The notes under the pieces were generated by a model. That model was given only the letters and a program-made list of their open reading frames with translations. It was not told the origin of the DNA and did no database searches. Below, piece after piece: positions 34,776 to 43,353 of a stretch of 64,000 nucleotides of DNA. Within the stretch, counting starts at the first letter, position 1, and every line of letters starts with the position of its first letter. The DNA is from Zarea fungicola (Eukaryota > Ascomycota > Sordariomycetes > Hypocreales > Cordycipitaceae), in the NCBI GenBank assembly GCA_900169235.1, contig FWCC01000254.1, positions 42,382-106,381 of the forward strand. Reading direction: 5' to 3'. The position numbers and the translations under genes were made by a program.

Positions 34776-35566
34776 TTAGAAGACTGGTCACATAATATTT
34801 AGATTAGAGAAATAGATGGTATATTGGGTACTAGAGGATATGAGAATGGAATAGAAATTACTGCTACAGCCTATGCAAGCTCATGAAGCCTGACATACCG
34901 TTTCTGAGCAGCCAGGAAAATCATCTACATCGAAAGTGAATACTTGCAAAACCTTGATTATACGTCCCAAATGTCTCAAATGCGGCAAAGTAAACTATTT
35001 ACTGTGCCTTTAATAATTAAAAACCCAAACTGCTTTCAGTTCGTATCCTCGTTTAAAGGGGGTTTGCCAGCCTACTCTGAGTGGCCGTTTCTCTGCGATT
35101 CCTAGCCGTCAAGCTGTTGGAGAAGAGGTCAACCGTCGCATCTGCGCTGCAGGACGATTTAATCTCCCTATACAGATTATAAAATCATTGATACAAACCA
35201 CAAGGCATCGGATCCTATCATTCCGAATTTTTCCCCAATTAGCCGGCAATGCCCCCGCACGTTAACGTGACTTGCTCCTCTTCTGTCAGTCTCAACGGGG
35301 AGTCAGCCTCCGGCACTAATTATGCAGGCCCGTTCTCCTCATTTGGGCGGGAATTTCGACTTCCGTTCCCAACTTCCGTTGACAGCTTGCAGTCTTAACA
35401 TCCTTGTTAGCTGGAGACGAGTTTTCAGGTAATCTCAATACAACGGAAGGCGGTGCACGCCGACTCGGAGCTCAAGAATGGGTCGCGCGCATTTATACAT
35501 GTTAAATCAGCCCGGTAGAATAACCTGTATCCTAAATTCTCCCTCAACCTGCAATTTCATGTCATC
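34776..35566. promoter_or_regulatory. Promoter of the FAD dehydrogenase gene
   Basis: Carries TAGCCGGCA at 35240-35248 and CCGGCA again at 35310-35315, the latter inside GGGGAGTCAGCCTCCGGCAC. That string resembles the GGAGACTGAGCCTCCG in the flavin oxidoreductase/MFS promoter. The region also holds the 3' end of the amine oxidase gene. Confidence 0.45.
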
Positions 35567-37138
35567 ATGGCTCAGTTACCAAATTCACTAGATGTCCTCG
35601 TAATTGGTGGCGGCAACGCTGGATTCTGCGCTGCCATCTCGGCCATTGAATCAGGCGCAAAACAAGTCGCCATCATCGACAGTTGCTCGGCTGCCTGGGC
35701 TGGTGGGAACTCATACTTCACTGCTGGCGCATTCCGCACCGCACACGCTGGACTCAATGATCTTCTACCAATCGTTAACAATGTCAACAATGAAACAGCC
35801 GCAAAGATCGACATGGGGCCGTATACGAACAACGATTTTGCTGGCGATCTTGCCCGCGTTACCTCCGGTCGTACTGATCCGCATTTGGCTGATGTTTTGG
35901 TCCGCGAATCAAATGCAGCAATCAAATGGCTTTCCAAACATGGCGTGCGATTTCAGTTATCCTTCAACCGACAGGCATATGAAGTCGATGGTAAACTGCA
36001 ATTTTGGGGCGGCCTGGCCCTCAAGACGGAGGATGGTGGGAAGGGCCTCATCCAAGACCATCTCAAGACGGCCGAGCGTCTTGGCATTAGTGTCTTCTTT
36101 TCTCACGCCGCACTGGGCTTGCATCTCGACAAGGCCACTGGCACGGTGAGAGGGGTTCAAGTTGCTTTGCCCGACGGGAGCACGAGGGAGATTAGTACAG
36201 ACGCTGTCATTCTGGCGGCCGGTGGTTTCGAAGCAAACCCCCGAATGCGCGCTCAGTATCTCGGCCCCGGCTGGGATTGTGCCAAAGTGCGAGGCACACC
36301 CTTTAACCAAGGTACCTGTCTTGAGCTTGCCATTCGGGACGCTGCCGCCAAGCAGGCCGGGAATTGGTCAGGCTGCCACTCAGTGGCCTGGGACGCCAAC
36401 GCACCCGCCCATCAAGGCGACCGCGTCATTTCCAACGAGTTTACAAAGTCGGGATATCCGCTTGGCATCATGGTAAACCGTGACGGTGAACGATTTGTCG
36501 ATGAAGGTGTCGACTTGCGCAACTTCACTTATGCTGTTTTCGGCAAAGCCATCCTCGCGCAGCCCGGAAGCTACGCCTTTCAGATCTGGGATGCGCAAAC
36601 TACGCCATGGCTGCGATCAGAGGAGTACCGAGATGAGATTGTGGAAAGAATTACGGCGGATACTCTGCCCCAACTTGTGCAGAAGTGCACTGAAAAGGGC
36701 CTGTTGAATCCTGAAAAGCTCACTGAAACCATTGCAACTTACAACAGTGCCGTGGAGCAACATCGCAAGGAAAACCCAGGTCTAGTTTGGAATCCTGCAG
36801 TGAAGGATGGCCTTTCCACTCAGTCCAATAGTGTCAAACTGCCTTTAGCCAAGTCTAATTGGGCAACATCCATCAGCAAGGGGCCATTTGTTGCCGTCAA
36901 GGTGACTTGCGGCGTTACCTTCACTTTTGGAGGCCTTGCTGTGTCCCCTGAGACAGCGGGCGTCATCTCCTCAGCCACCAACAAGACAGTGCCGGGACTT
37001 TATTGTGTGGGTGAGATGATGGGTGGATTGTTCTACGATAACTACCCTGGTGGCAGTGGTTTAACTTCGGGAGCAGTGTTTGGTCGCAGGGCCGGCAGGG
37101 CTGCTGCAAAGTTTTCATCGCCGACTGCGCATATCTAA
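35567..37138 (+). CDS. FAD-dependent dehydrogenase (TcuA / fumarate reductase-like)
   Basis: A single exon of 523 residues. The N-terminus is a Rossmann FAD-binding motif, DVLVIGGGNAGFCAAISAIESG. It is followed by the GGNSYFTAGAFRTAH segment typical of tricarballylate dehydrogenase (TcuA), a VILAAGGFEANP motif, and the C-terminal PGLYCVGEMMGG with NYPGGSGLTSGAVFGRRAG closing the FAD site. The fold is that of the fumarate reductase/succinate dehydrogenase flavoproteins and 3-ketosteroid dehydrogenases. The likely reaction is oxidation or reduction of a C-C bond next to a carboxylate or ketone. The cluster substrate is unknown. No targeting signal is visible; the end TAHI is not a PTS1. Confidence 0.88.
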   Translation: MAQLPNSLDVLVIGGGNAGFCAAISAIESGAKQVAIIDSCSAAWAGGNSYFTAGAFRTAHAGLNDLLPIVNNVNNETAAKIDMGPYTNNDFAGDLARVTSGRTDPHLADVLVRESNAAIKWLSKHGVRFQLSFNRQAYEVDGKLQFWGGLALKTEDGGKGLIQDHLKTAERLGISVFFSHAALGLHLDKATGTVRGVQVALPDGSTREISTDAVILAAGGFEANPRMRAQYLGPGWDCAKVRGTPFNQGTCLELAIRDAAAKQAGNWSGCHSVAWDANAPAHQGDRVISNEFTKSGYPLGIMVNRDGERFVDEGVDLRNFTYAVFGKAILAQPGSYAFQIWDAQTTPWLRSEEYRDEIVERITADTLPQLVQKCTEKGLLNPEKLTETIATYNSAVEQHRKENPGLVWNPAVKDGLSTQSNSVKLPLAKSNWATSISKGPFVAVKVTCGVTFTFGGLAVSPETAGVISSATNKTVPGLYCVGEMMGGLFYDNYPGGSGLTSGAVFGRRAGRAAAKFSSPTAHI

Positions 37139-37364
37139 TTGATACTGTAGAAACTCATCTTTTGTTAGTTAACTGTATTTAAATACAATTAGAATGTCAT
37201 TTATTTCCCTTGATTATACAGCAGGAATATTCTTGCCACTCATGCAATTTACCTACGGGCGCAACGAACAAAGTGTGCGCAAGTATCCACGACTGTCAGT
37301 GCACCAAATAGTTTATTCACGGATTTTTTTAATTATGTATTATTAAATACTTGGAATACATATG
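37139..37364. other. Convergent 3' spacer
   Basis: AT-rich spacer between convergent stop codons, with ATTTAAATAC-like and ATTATTAAAT stretches that may serve as polyadenylation signals for both genes. Confidence 0.35.
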
Positions 37365-38249
37365 TTAACTGAACCGGCGCAGGAGCTGTTCAAAGCAAGA
37401 GTCGTCATGGGCAAGAAAAACCTCCGTATTCGGCATCTTCAGTAGCTCTCTAATCCGCTCCAAATGCTTCTCTGCAGCAGCCTTGTCCTGGTGGGCGCAT
37501 TTCTGACGACCGGTAGTCTCATCCCTGTACACGGCCATCTTGTTGGTTGCATGCACAATTCCCAAGTCGTGGCTGCTATCCCCAGCCAGAAGCACCCATC
37601 CGTCGCCAGTGTGTGCCAACAAATTGATGTGGCCAGTGCAGTGCCCAGGTGCATTCACTATATATAGCGAGCCATCGCCGAAAAAATCATGTGCCTCTGG
37701 GAATGGTCCAAAAGTCGACCAGAAGCTTTTATCGCTGGTATCCGGGAACTCAACCGTTCGCCCAGGCGGAAGTAGGTTGGAGTCAAACCAGGAATTTGGA
37801 TCAGATGGAAAACTGCCTGGTCCACGGAGGAGAGCACCTGCCCCAGGTCCAACATAGAAACGGGTGGCGGTTCCGAAGCGCCTCGGGTGGCCGATGTGAT
37901 CCCAGTGCAAGTGCGAGAATATGACGGTATCCACGTCCTCGGGGAGGATTCCACGTTGGAAGATACTGTCGAAGACATCATGCTGCACCTCAACCTTGAT
38001 GACATTTTTCAGGCGATATTGGATTGCAGGGGTATAGTTCTCAATGTCTTTGCAAACACCAAGATCCAAAATGACTGTTCTCCGACTGTCGCGGTGTTGT
38101 ATTGCCCAGGACATGGTTGGTACCTTGCGCACTGCCGAGTCTGCCCCGTCTACAAATAGATTCATAGGTAGAAACAAATGACCGGCCGGGAGCAGCCTCA
38201 AGTCGACTTTGGCATGTGTTTTCGGAAGTGAAGTAGACATTATGGCCAT
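37365..38249 (-). CDS. Metallo-beta-lactamase fold hydrolase, lactonase type
   Basis: A single exon of 294 residues from the ATG at 38249; a second in-frame ATG follows three codons later and could be used instead. The zinc site is complete: HLHWDH (H113, H115, D117, H118), a downstream His in APGHCTGHINLL, the bridging Asp in LAGDSSHD, and a final His in LAHDDSC. The N-terminal DLRLLPAGHLFLPMNLFVDG and overall length place it with AHL-lactonase-like proteins of bacteria and fungi. Members open lactone or lactam rings. Within the cluster it could open a cyclic intermediate formed after oxidation. That resembles the roles known for fungal MBL proteins in benzoxazolinone degradation, but orthology is not claimed. 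Confidence 0.9.
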   Translation of the reverse strand: MAIMSTSLPKTHAKVDLRLLPAGHLFLPMNLFVDGADSAVRKVPTMSWAIQHRDSRRTVILDLGVCKDIENYTPAIQYRLKNVIKVEVQHDVFDSIFQRGILPEDVDTVIFSHLHWDHIGHPRRFGTATRFYVGPGAGALLRGPGSFPSDPNSWFDSNLLPPGRTVEFPDTSDKSFWSTFGPFPEAHDFFGDGSLYIVNAPGHCTGHINLLAHTGDGWVLLAGDSSHDLGIVHATNKMAVYRDETTGRQKCAHQDKAAAEKHLERIRELLKMPNTEVFLAHDDSCFEQLLRRFS

Positions 38250-38614
38250 TATTGGAGTATGAAGTGAGCTCTAATGTCCCGGAATTGCTAGCCCTTCCCT
38301 GACATTACACTTATAACACATTTCAGGTTAAATAATAGTGTCGTTAAAGGCCAAGCATTCTACATGAACATGGACAAATGCGGGGGGTAAATGCAACTAG
38401 TCCGCGTAAATTGGCGGATGTTGACTCCCCGCCTCGGTTTATATAGGCTCAGTCCAAGTAGCCGGCAGCTCAGAACTCTATCAGTGTCTTAATTTTTCTA
38501 CTTACCTGCTTGATAACCCAAGTAACAGCAAATCATTCAAAACAGTGAGTCCATGAATTAGCCAATAATTCTATTCCTTCAGCATTGAAATGTGACAGAC
38601 TTGAGCATGCTATT
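38250..38614. promoter_or_regulatory. Promoter of the metallo-hydrolase gene
   Basis: Contains TAGCCGGCA at 38459-38467, CCGCGTAAATTGGCGG at about 38402-38417 (inverted CCG/CGG half-sites) and TGACTCCCCGCC just after it. The sequence TATATA at about 38441-38446 reads as a TATA-like element on the minus strand. Confidence 0.4.
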
Positions 38615-39973
38615 CTACAGCTTATTGTCTAACCCATTTGGTTTAAACACGACCTTGTTATACTCGGCACGTTCAAACTTTGTCAGAGCATCAGCATACT
38701 CATCTAGTCCCACTACCACTTTGTCAATAAATCCCATCTCCTTGATAAGTTCCTTGTTCCGAATCAGAGCTTGCAGTGCATCCTTGAAGATATATCTTGC
38801 GGGACAGCGCCCAAACTGAATGTTCACGTTCTTATTATAGCAGTCTCCCGCGCTGAATGGAACCTCTCCGTTATGAACGCCTATGTCAGTTAGCATATAT
38901 GTTGGATTTTTTGACAGTCAAAGTGAAACCCACCGACAGAGCTAATTTTGCCGCCTGGGCAAATAACTTGCCATGCAGTCTTAAGCGCAGGGCTCAGTCC
39001 GACCACTTCTATTACGGCGTGTGCTCCATTACCTTCTGTTGCTTGCATAATCTCTGACGCTACATCAATCTCTTTGAAATTCAAGGGAATGCAGCCGAGA
39101 CGCTCCGCAACCTGCAGGCGATTTGGGACAGAGTCGACGGCAAAGATGCGTGCTGGTTTGTACTCCAGCGCACAGATGATGGAGCACAAGGCTACTGGTC
39201 CACACCCAATCACAACTACCGTCATATCCTTCCATTGCTCTGCGGCAGTCTCTTTGAAAGCATTTCGCGCTCCATTAAATCTGATATGGTCAGCGACAAA
39301 GAGCAACAACTGTGGGAAGACGGCACACAAAAACGCACCCAGTGGGGAAAATATCCGTCATCAAAATCAGTAATTCTTCCAAGCCAGCTTCCGCGGGAGC
39401 AGGGAAGAGAGTGGCATCTGCAAGAGGTGCACGAAAGTATTGCGCCTGCGACCCGTTGAGGACCATGGAGCCAAAAGACTGGCCCTTGGCACATCGTCCA
39501 GTAACACCCCGCTTACAATGAAAGCACTCGCCGCTTCGACGGATCAGCTTAGTTGTGTACCCTACCTAATGTCTTACTCACCAGCTGATGGAAAAAGGAG
39601 CGATTACATGGTCGCCTTTTTTAAAGTTCTTGACGGCACTGCCTACTTCGGCAATAATTCCTGTGCCTTCGTGGCCACAGATGTATCCAGGCTGCATGTT
39701 GTTCTTGGAATGGCCTCGATATCGATGCAATTCACTGTAGCATTCGAAATAAGCGACATACCATCTACAATGAGCAAATCAACTTACCTTCCACAGAGGG
39801 CAGCGGATGTAGTTTTCACAATTACATCAGTGTCATTGATGATCTTTGGGACTTCTCTTGTTAGAACGACGACACTTTTGTTACAGGACAGTGAACGAAC
39901 TTGGTCTTTCTTCCAGCCTCACATCGAATGGCCCATGGAAGACGAGAGCCTGCATTGTTTCGGGCTGAGACAT
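38615..39973 (-). CDS. Zinc-dependent alcohol dehydrogenase (MDR), 6 exons
   Basis: Exons 39973..39901, 39854..39788, 39734..39582, 39533..39339, 39280..38934 and 38880..38615 splice in perfect phase to 366 residues. The five introns are 46-58 nt, GT-AG; the first and third have weaker acceptors. Gene order follows the medium-chain dehydrogenase fold: MQALVFHGPFDVRLEERP, catalytic zinc ligands in ALCGSELH and GHEGTG, the structural zinc lobe CGECFHCKRGVTGRC (four Cys), LADATLFPAP, the nucleotide-binding VVVIGCGPVALCSI, and a C-terminal helix with FKDALQAL. It would reduce aldehydes to alcohols or the reverse with NAD(P)H. No single open frame reveals the gene, so it looks broken until spliced. 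It shares a 433-bp promoter with the aldehyde dehydrogenase. Confidence 0.88.
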
Positions 39974-40406
39974 ATTAATGACGTGGTCAACTGAATGTTG
40001 TGATAAGTTATTGTTCCATTCACAATTTCGTACTGTTTGGTCAATGGCCACCTTGGCTGCGCAAATATAAACAAATTTGAAGAGTCTTGATACGGCTACT
40101 TTCGATCCGGCAGCTTGCCCCTCTTATTCTTAGCTAGCCTCATCATCTATTCTTTTTCTCATTCCACGGATGATTGCCGCCCGAGTTGTCCAGCTCTGTG
40201 GAGAAAACGGAGGGTAACTGTCCGGGCAGACGCCACTCCCAAGTTTCTTCGGCCGAGGTCATAACTGTAGACCGGGACACTAATTGTGATCACTGCCATG
40301 AAATATTAAACAAGAATAGTTTTATTCATTTGTCAGATAATTTTCACGTTGATTACATTCAGCACCGAGTCTCTACTACCTCGTATCTCCCTGTAAGACA
40401 GACATA
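39974..40406. promoter_or_regulatory. Divergent promoter, alcohol / aldehyde dehydrogenase
   Basis: Contains CCGGCA at 40107-40112 and TTGCCGCCCGAG at about 40174-40185. Sharing it lets both aldehyde-consuming enzymes respond to one signal. A 77-codon frame inside (40174-40407) is judged spurious. Confidence 0.4.
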
Positions 40407-42090
40407 ATGACTGCTCTCAGCGCTATTACTTCACCCTTCAAAAAGGCTATTCCGTACCAGGTAGGAGATCGTTTTCTTCAATAATACAATTCATAAAGAC
40501 TCAAATATATGCAGTTTAAAGATCCCTCTTTGATCGATACGCGTTCTCTCATTGGCGGAATTTGGAGCAACGCCATCTCGGGAAAGACATTCAAGCTCTA
40601 TGGTTAGTTCCTATCCACGATCTCTTATTGACCAATATTAAACGTGAAATAGATCCAAATGACAACGAGGAGATATGCGACGTTGCCGACCTAGATGCTG
40701 AGGACACCCGTCGTGCAATTGGCGCAGCTAGCAAAGCTTTTGAGACGTATCAGCATTTGCCTCATCGAGAAAGGCGATGGCTGATTCGACGATGGAGTGA
40801 CCTCATCAAGGCAAATCGTGAAGACATAGCTGCCCTATGCACTCTTGAGTTGGGCAAGCCGTACACAGACTCCCTCGGCACTGTTCAGTATGCCGTCGAC
40901 TTTCTTGACTGGTTCGAGGGTGCTATTGAGCGTACAGTTGGCGAAACGATCCCTGCAGCGCGTGCAAATAGCCGCATGCTTACGATCAGGCAGCCTCAGG
41001 GGGTCATTGCTGCAATAACTCCATGGAACTCGCCCGTCGCCATGATCACGCGCAAGGTAGGTGCGGCGATTGCGGCTGGCAACACGGTGGTGTGTAAGCC
41101 TGCGCCAGAGACGCCTTTGTGCGCCATTGCCCTCGCAAAGCTGTTTGAACGCGCTGGAGGGCCACCAGGCGTGTTTAACATTGTCACCTCGGGGTTTGAC
41201 ACCACACCCAGGGTCGGCTTCGAGTTGAGCACCCACGTCGAAGTCAAGCATTTGTCCTTTACTGGTTCGACGGCAGTGGGCAGGCTGCTCAATGCACAAT
41301 GCGCGCAGACGATTAAAAAAACTAGTTTAGAGTTGGGCGGCAACGCTAGCTTCATCGTATTTGAAGATGCCGATGTTGACAAGGCTGTCGCAGGTAAGGA
41401 ATGGTTGCCTTATTAAATGGACAGATGCTCACGCTCCACCTAGGCCTGGTTTCTTCCAAATTCCGCTCTTCCGGACAGACATGCGTATGTGCCAACAGAG
41501 TTTACGTCCATACTTCCATGATTGACGCCTTTGCGGATTCTCTCGCTGAAGGCCTCAAATCAACATTTCATTATGGCTCTGTTTGGGACAGGCTGACCAA
41601 TTTTGGTCCCTTGTATGGCGCTAAAGGTGTCGGCAAGGTAAAAGAGCACCTGGAGGATGCACTAAGTAAGGGTGCTACGCTTCACTATGGAGGTGAGGAA
41701 TCCAGCCACGGGCCTAATTTCTTCCCTGCCACTGTAGTCAAGGGTGGTAAGGAAGGCATGAAGTTCATGACGGAGGAAACATTTGGACCACTGGCGTTCT
41801 TAATACCATTTGAGACTGAAGAGGAGGTTATTCGCATGGCGAACAACTCGGTCAATGGGGAGGCACCTGTCGGGCTTGCCTCCTACCTTTATACGGAGAA
41901 TATGTCCAGGTGTTGGAGAGTCAGTGAGGCACTCAAAGTTGGGATGGTTGGTGTTCGTGTAGGGCTGGTTAGCGCTGCGGAGGGCCCATTTGGAGGCGTT
42001 TTCCAGAGCGGCCTCGGGAGAGAAGGAGGTTTAGCTGCGCTGGACGAGTTTCTTGATGTTAAGAGTATTACTATTGGCATAGAGGACTAA
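40407..42090 (+). CDS. Aldehyde dehydrogenase, SSADH-like
   Basis: Four exons, 40407..40460, 40515..40602, 40653..41393 and 41444..42090, give 509 residues, with GT-AG introns of 50-54 nt. It is an NAD(P)-dependent aldehyde dehydrogenase close to succinate-semialdehyde dehydrogenases. Seen: TPWNSPVAMITRKVGAAIAAGNTVVCKPAPETP (cofactor-binding region), FTGSTAVGR, the general-base Glu in LELGGN (E274), the nucleophile in SSGQTCVCANR (C308), EETFGP, and PFGGVFQSGLGREGG at the end. Family members often read NTG before this last motif; here it is VRVGLVSAAEG. The enzyme would oxidise the aldehyde made by the amine oxidase to an acid, competing with the divergent alcohol dehydrogenase. The substrate is not determinable from the sequence. 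Confidence 0.92.
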
Positions 42091-43353
42091 TAAAGGTGCA
42101 CTAGCTAATGAATCTTCTGTCTGAAACTTATTTCATTGCGCTATTTACCACAGTCGGTTTTCTAGCCACTCTTTCGCCGCAGAAGATAGGAGCGTACACA
42201 TCTACCACGGGGTCTAGAAAAATAGAAAGAGACCCCGCATATCAACTGAAGGTAGGAATCAGATTAGCAGCGTTGGATTACAGGAAAGGGCCACAATTAA
42301 AAGGCCGGAATTTCCAGCGTACCGGGCCGGCTCCGACTCCTGGCCGGCACTAAAGGTTGCTGACGGAGGGGGAGGCATAGGGTGTCATGGCCATGAAGCC
42401 TAAGGTTTTGCCCCTTGTATGGACGGCCACAGTTTCTCCGCACACTTATCAAGGCGGGGAGGGGATAATACGAGCGATTAAGTCTGGGGTAATATGCAGG
42501 CTGGCGTTGTGTGACATGTTTACCTCGGTGGCTGATGCCGGTACTTATTTCTTCTCCGCACCAAATTAGGTATAATTGGACGCTTATCTTTACTCCACAT
42601 CTGCAAGATCAATACTTGGTGACAAGCCCCCTGATAACTAGTCGAAAAATGGCTGGGCATCCAGCATCGCAGCCATAGTCGGTCACGGGCGGACCTACTG
42701 AGACTAGAATTGATGGGGATCAATTTCGCACCCCAAAAGTTTCCGTCAGATGTAAACAGCCAAGAGAGTATAGTGCGCGCTGTTCCTAAGACGATTCACT
42801 TCAGTGTTGATATAATTAATCGGTACGCACTGCCGCCTTGGCATAAGATGTTCCCGCCTTGTTTTACTTGGCATTCTATGAGCAAAACAACTAGTCTACT
42901 GCTGAAGTGTATGTAATCCACAAAAACCCACCATCCTCCGTTGTTGCAAGCTACGCGAGGTCAGTGGCGTCCCTGGTTCAGGTCCGGATCTGTAGCGATA
43001 AGTAATGTATGGCCTAGCTCGGTTAAGTTACTGGTATAGGCTTCGATAGACATTTAAACTACCCCAGTAACGTTACTTACTAGTGCATTAGTGGCTCCCC
43101 CTGTAATGAACTGGCATAGTGTTTAGCGTAAACAGGAACTCGCAAATGTATGTGGCACTCGGCTTTGCCCGGCGTGAGTGCCGACCTGTGATTGCCGTGC
43201 AGGGACAGGTCGAGCTTGGACCCTCATGGTGGTTTCTGCATGATCTGCATATAAAGAAGGAAGGCATCCACGTCGGTATAGTGTTAGTTTCTCTGTAGCT
43301 GAAGCCAACTTGGTCCTTCTGTAGTTGCTGCTGCATTGACTCTATTGCCAACA
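42091..43353. other. Intergenic between the cluster and the GH2 gene
   Basis: 1.26 kb with no convincing frame. It contains several GCCGG strings at about 42303-42349, including CCGGCA at 42344-42349, and TGCCGG at about 42536. The 3' part is the GH2 promoter with a TATA box at 43250. Confidence 0.4.
43250..43256 (+). promoter_or_regulatory. TATA box of the GH2 gene
   Basis: TATAAAG, about 100 bases before the ATG at 43354. Sequence and distance are typical of regulated fungal genes. Confidence 0.45.

Noticed and set aside
38615..39330. Apparent frameshifts in an alcohol dehydrogenase
   Set aside because: Explained completely by five short introns; all phases agree, so the gene is intact.
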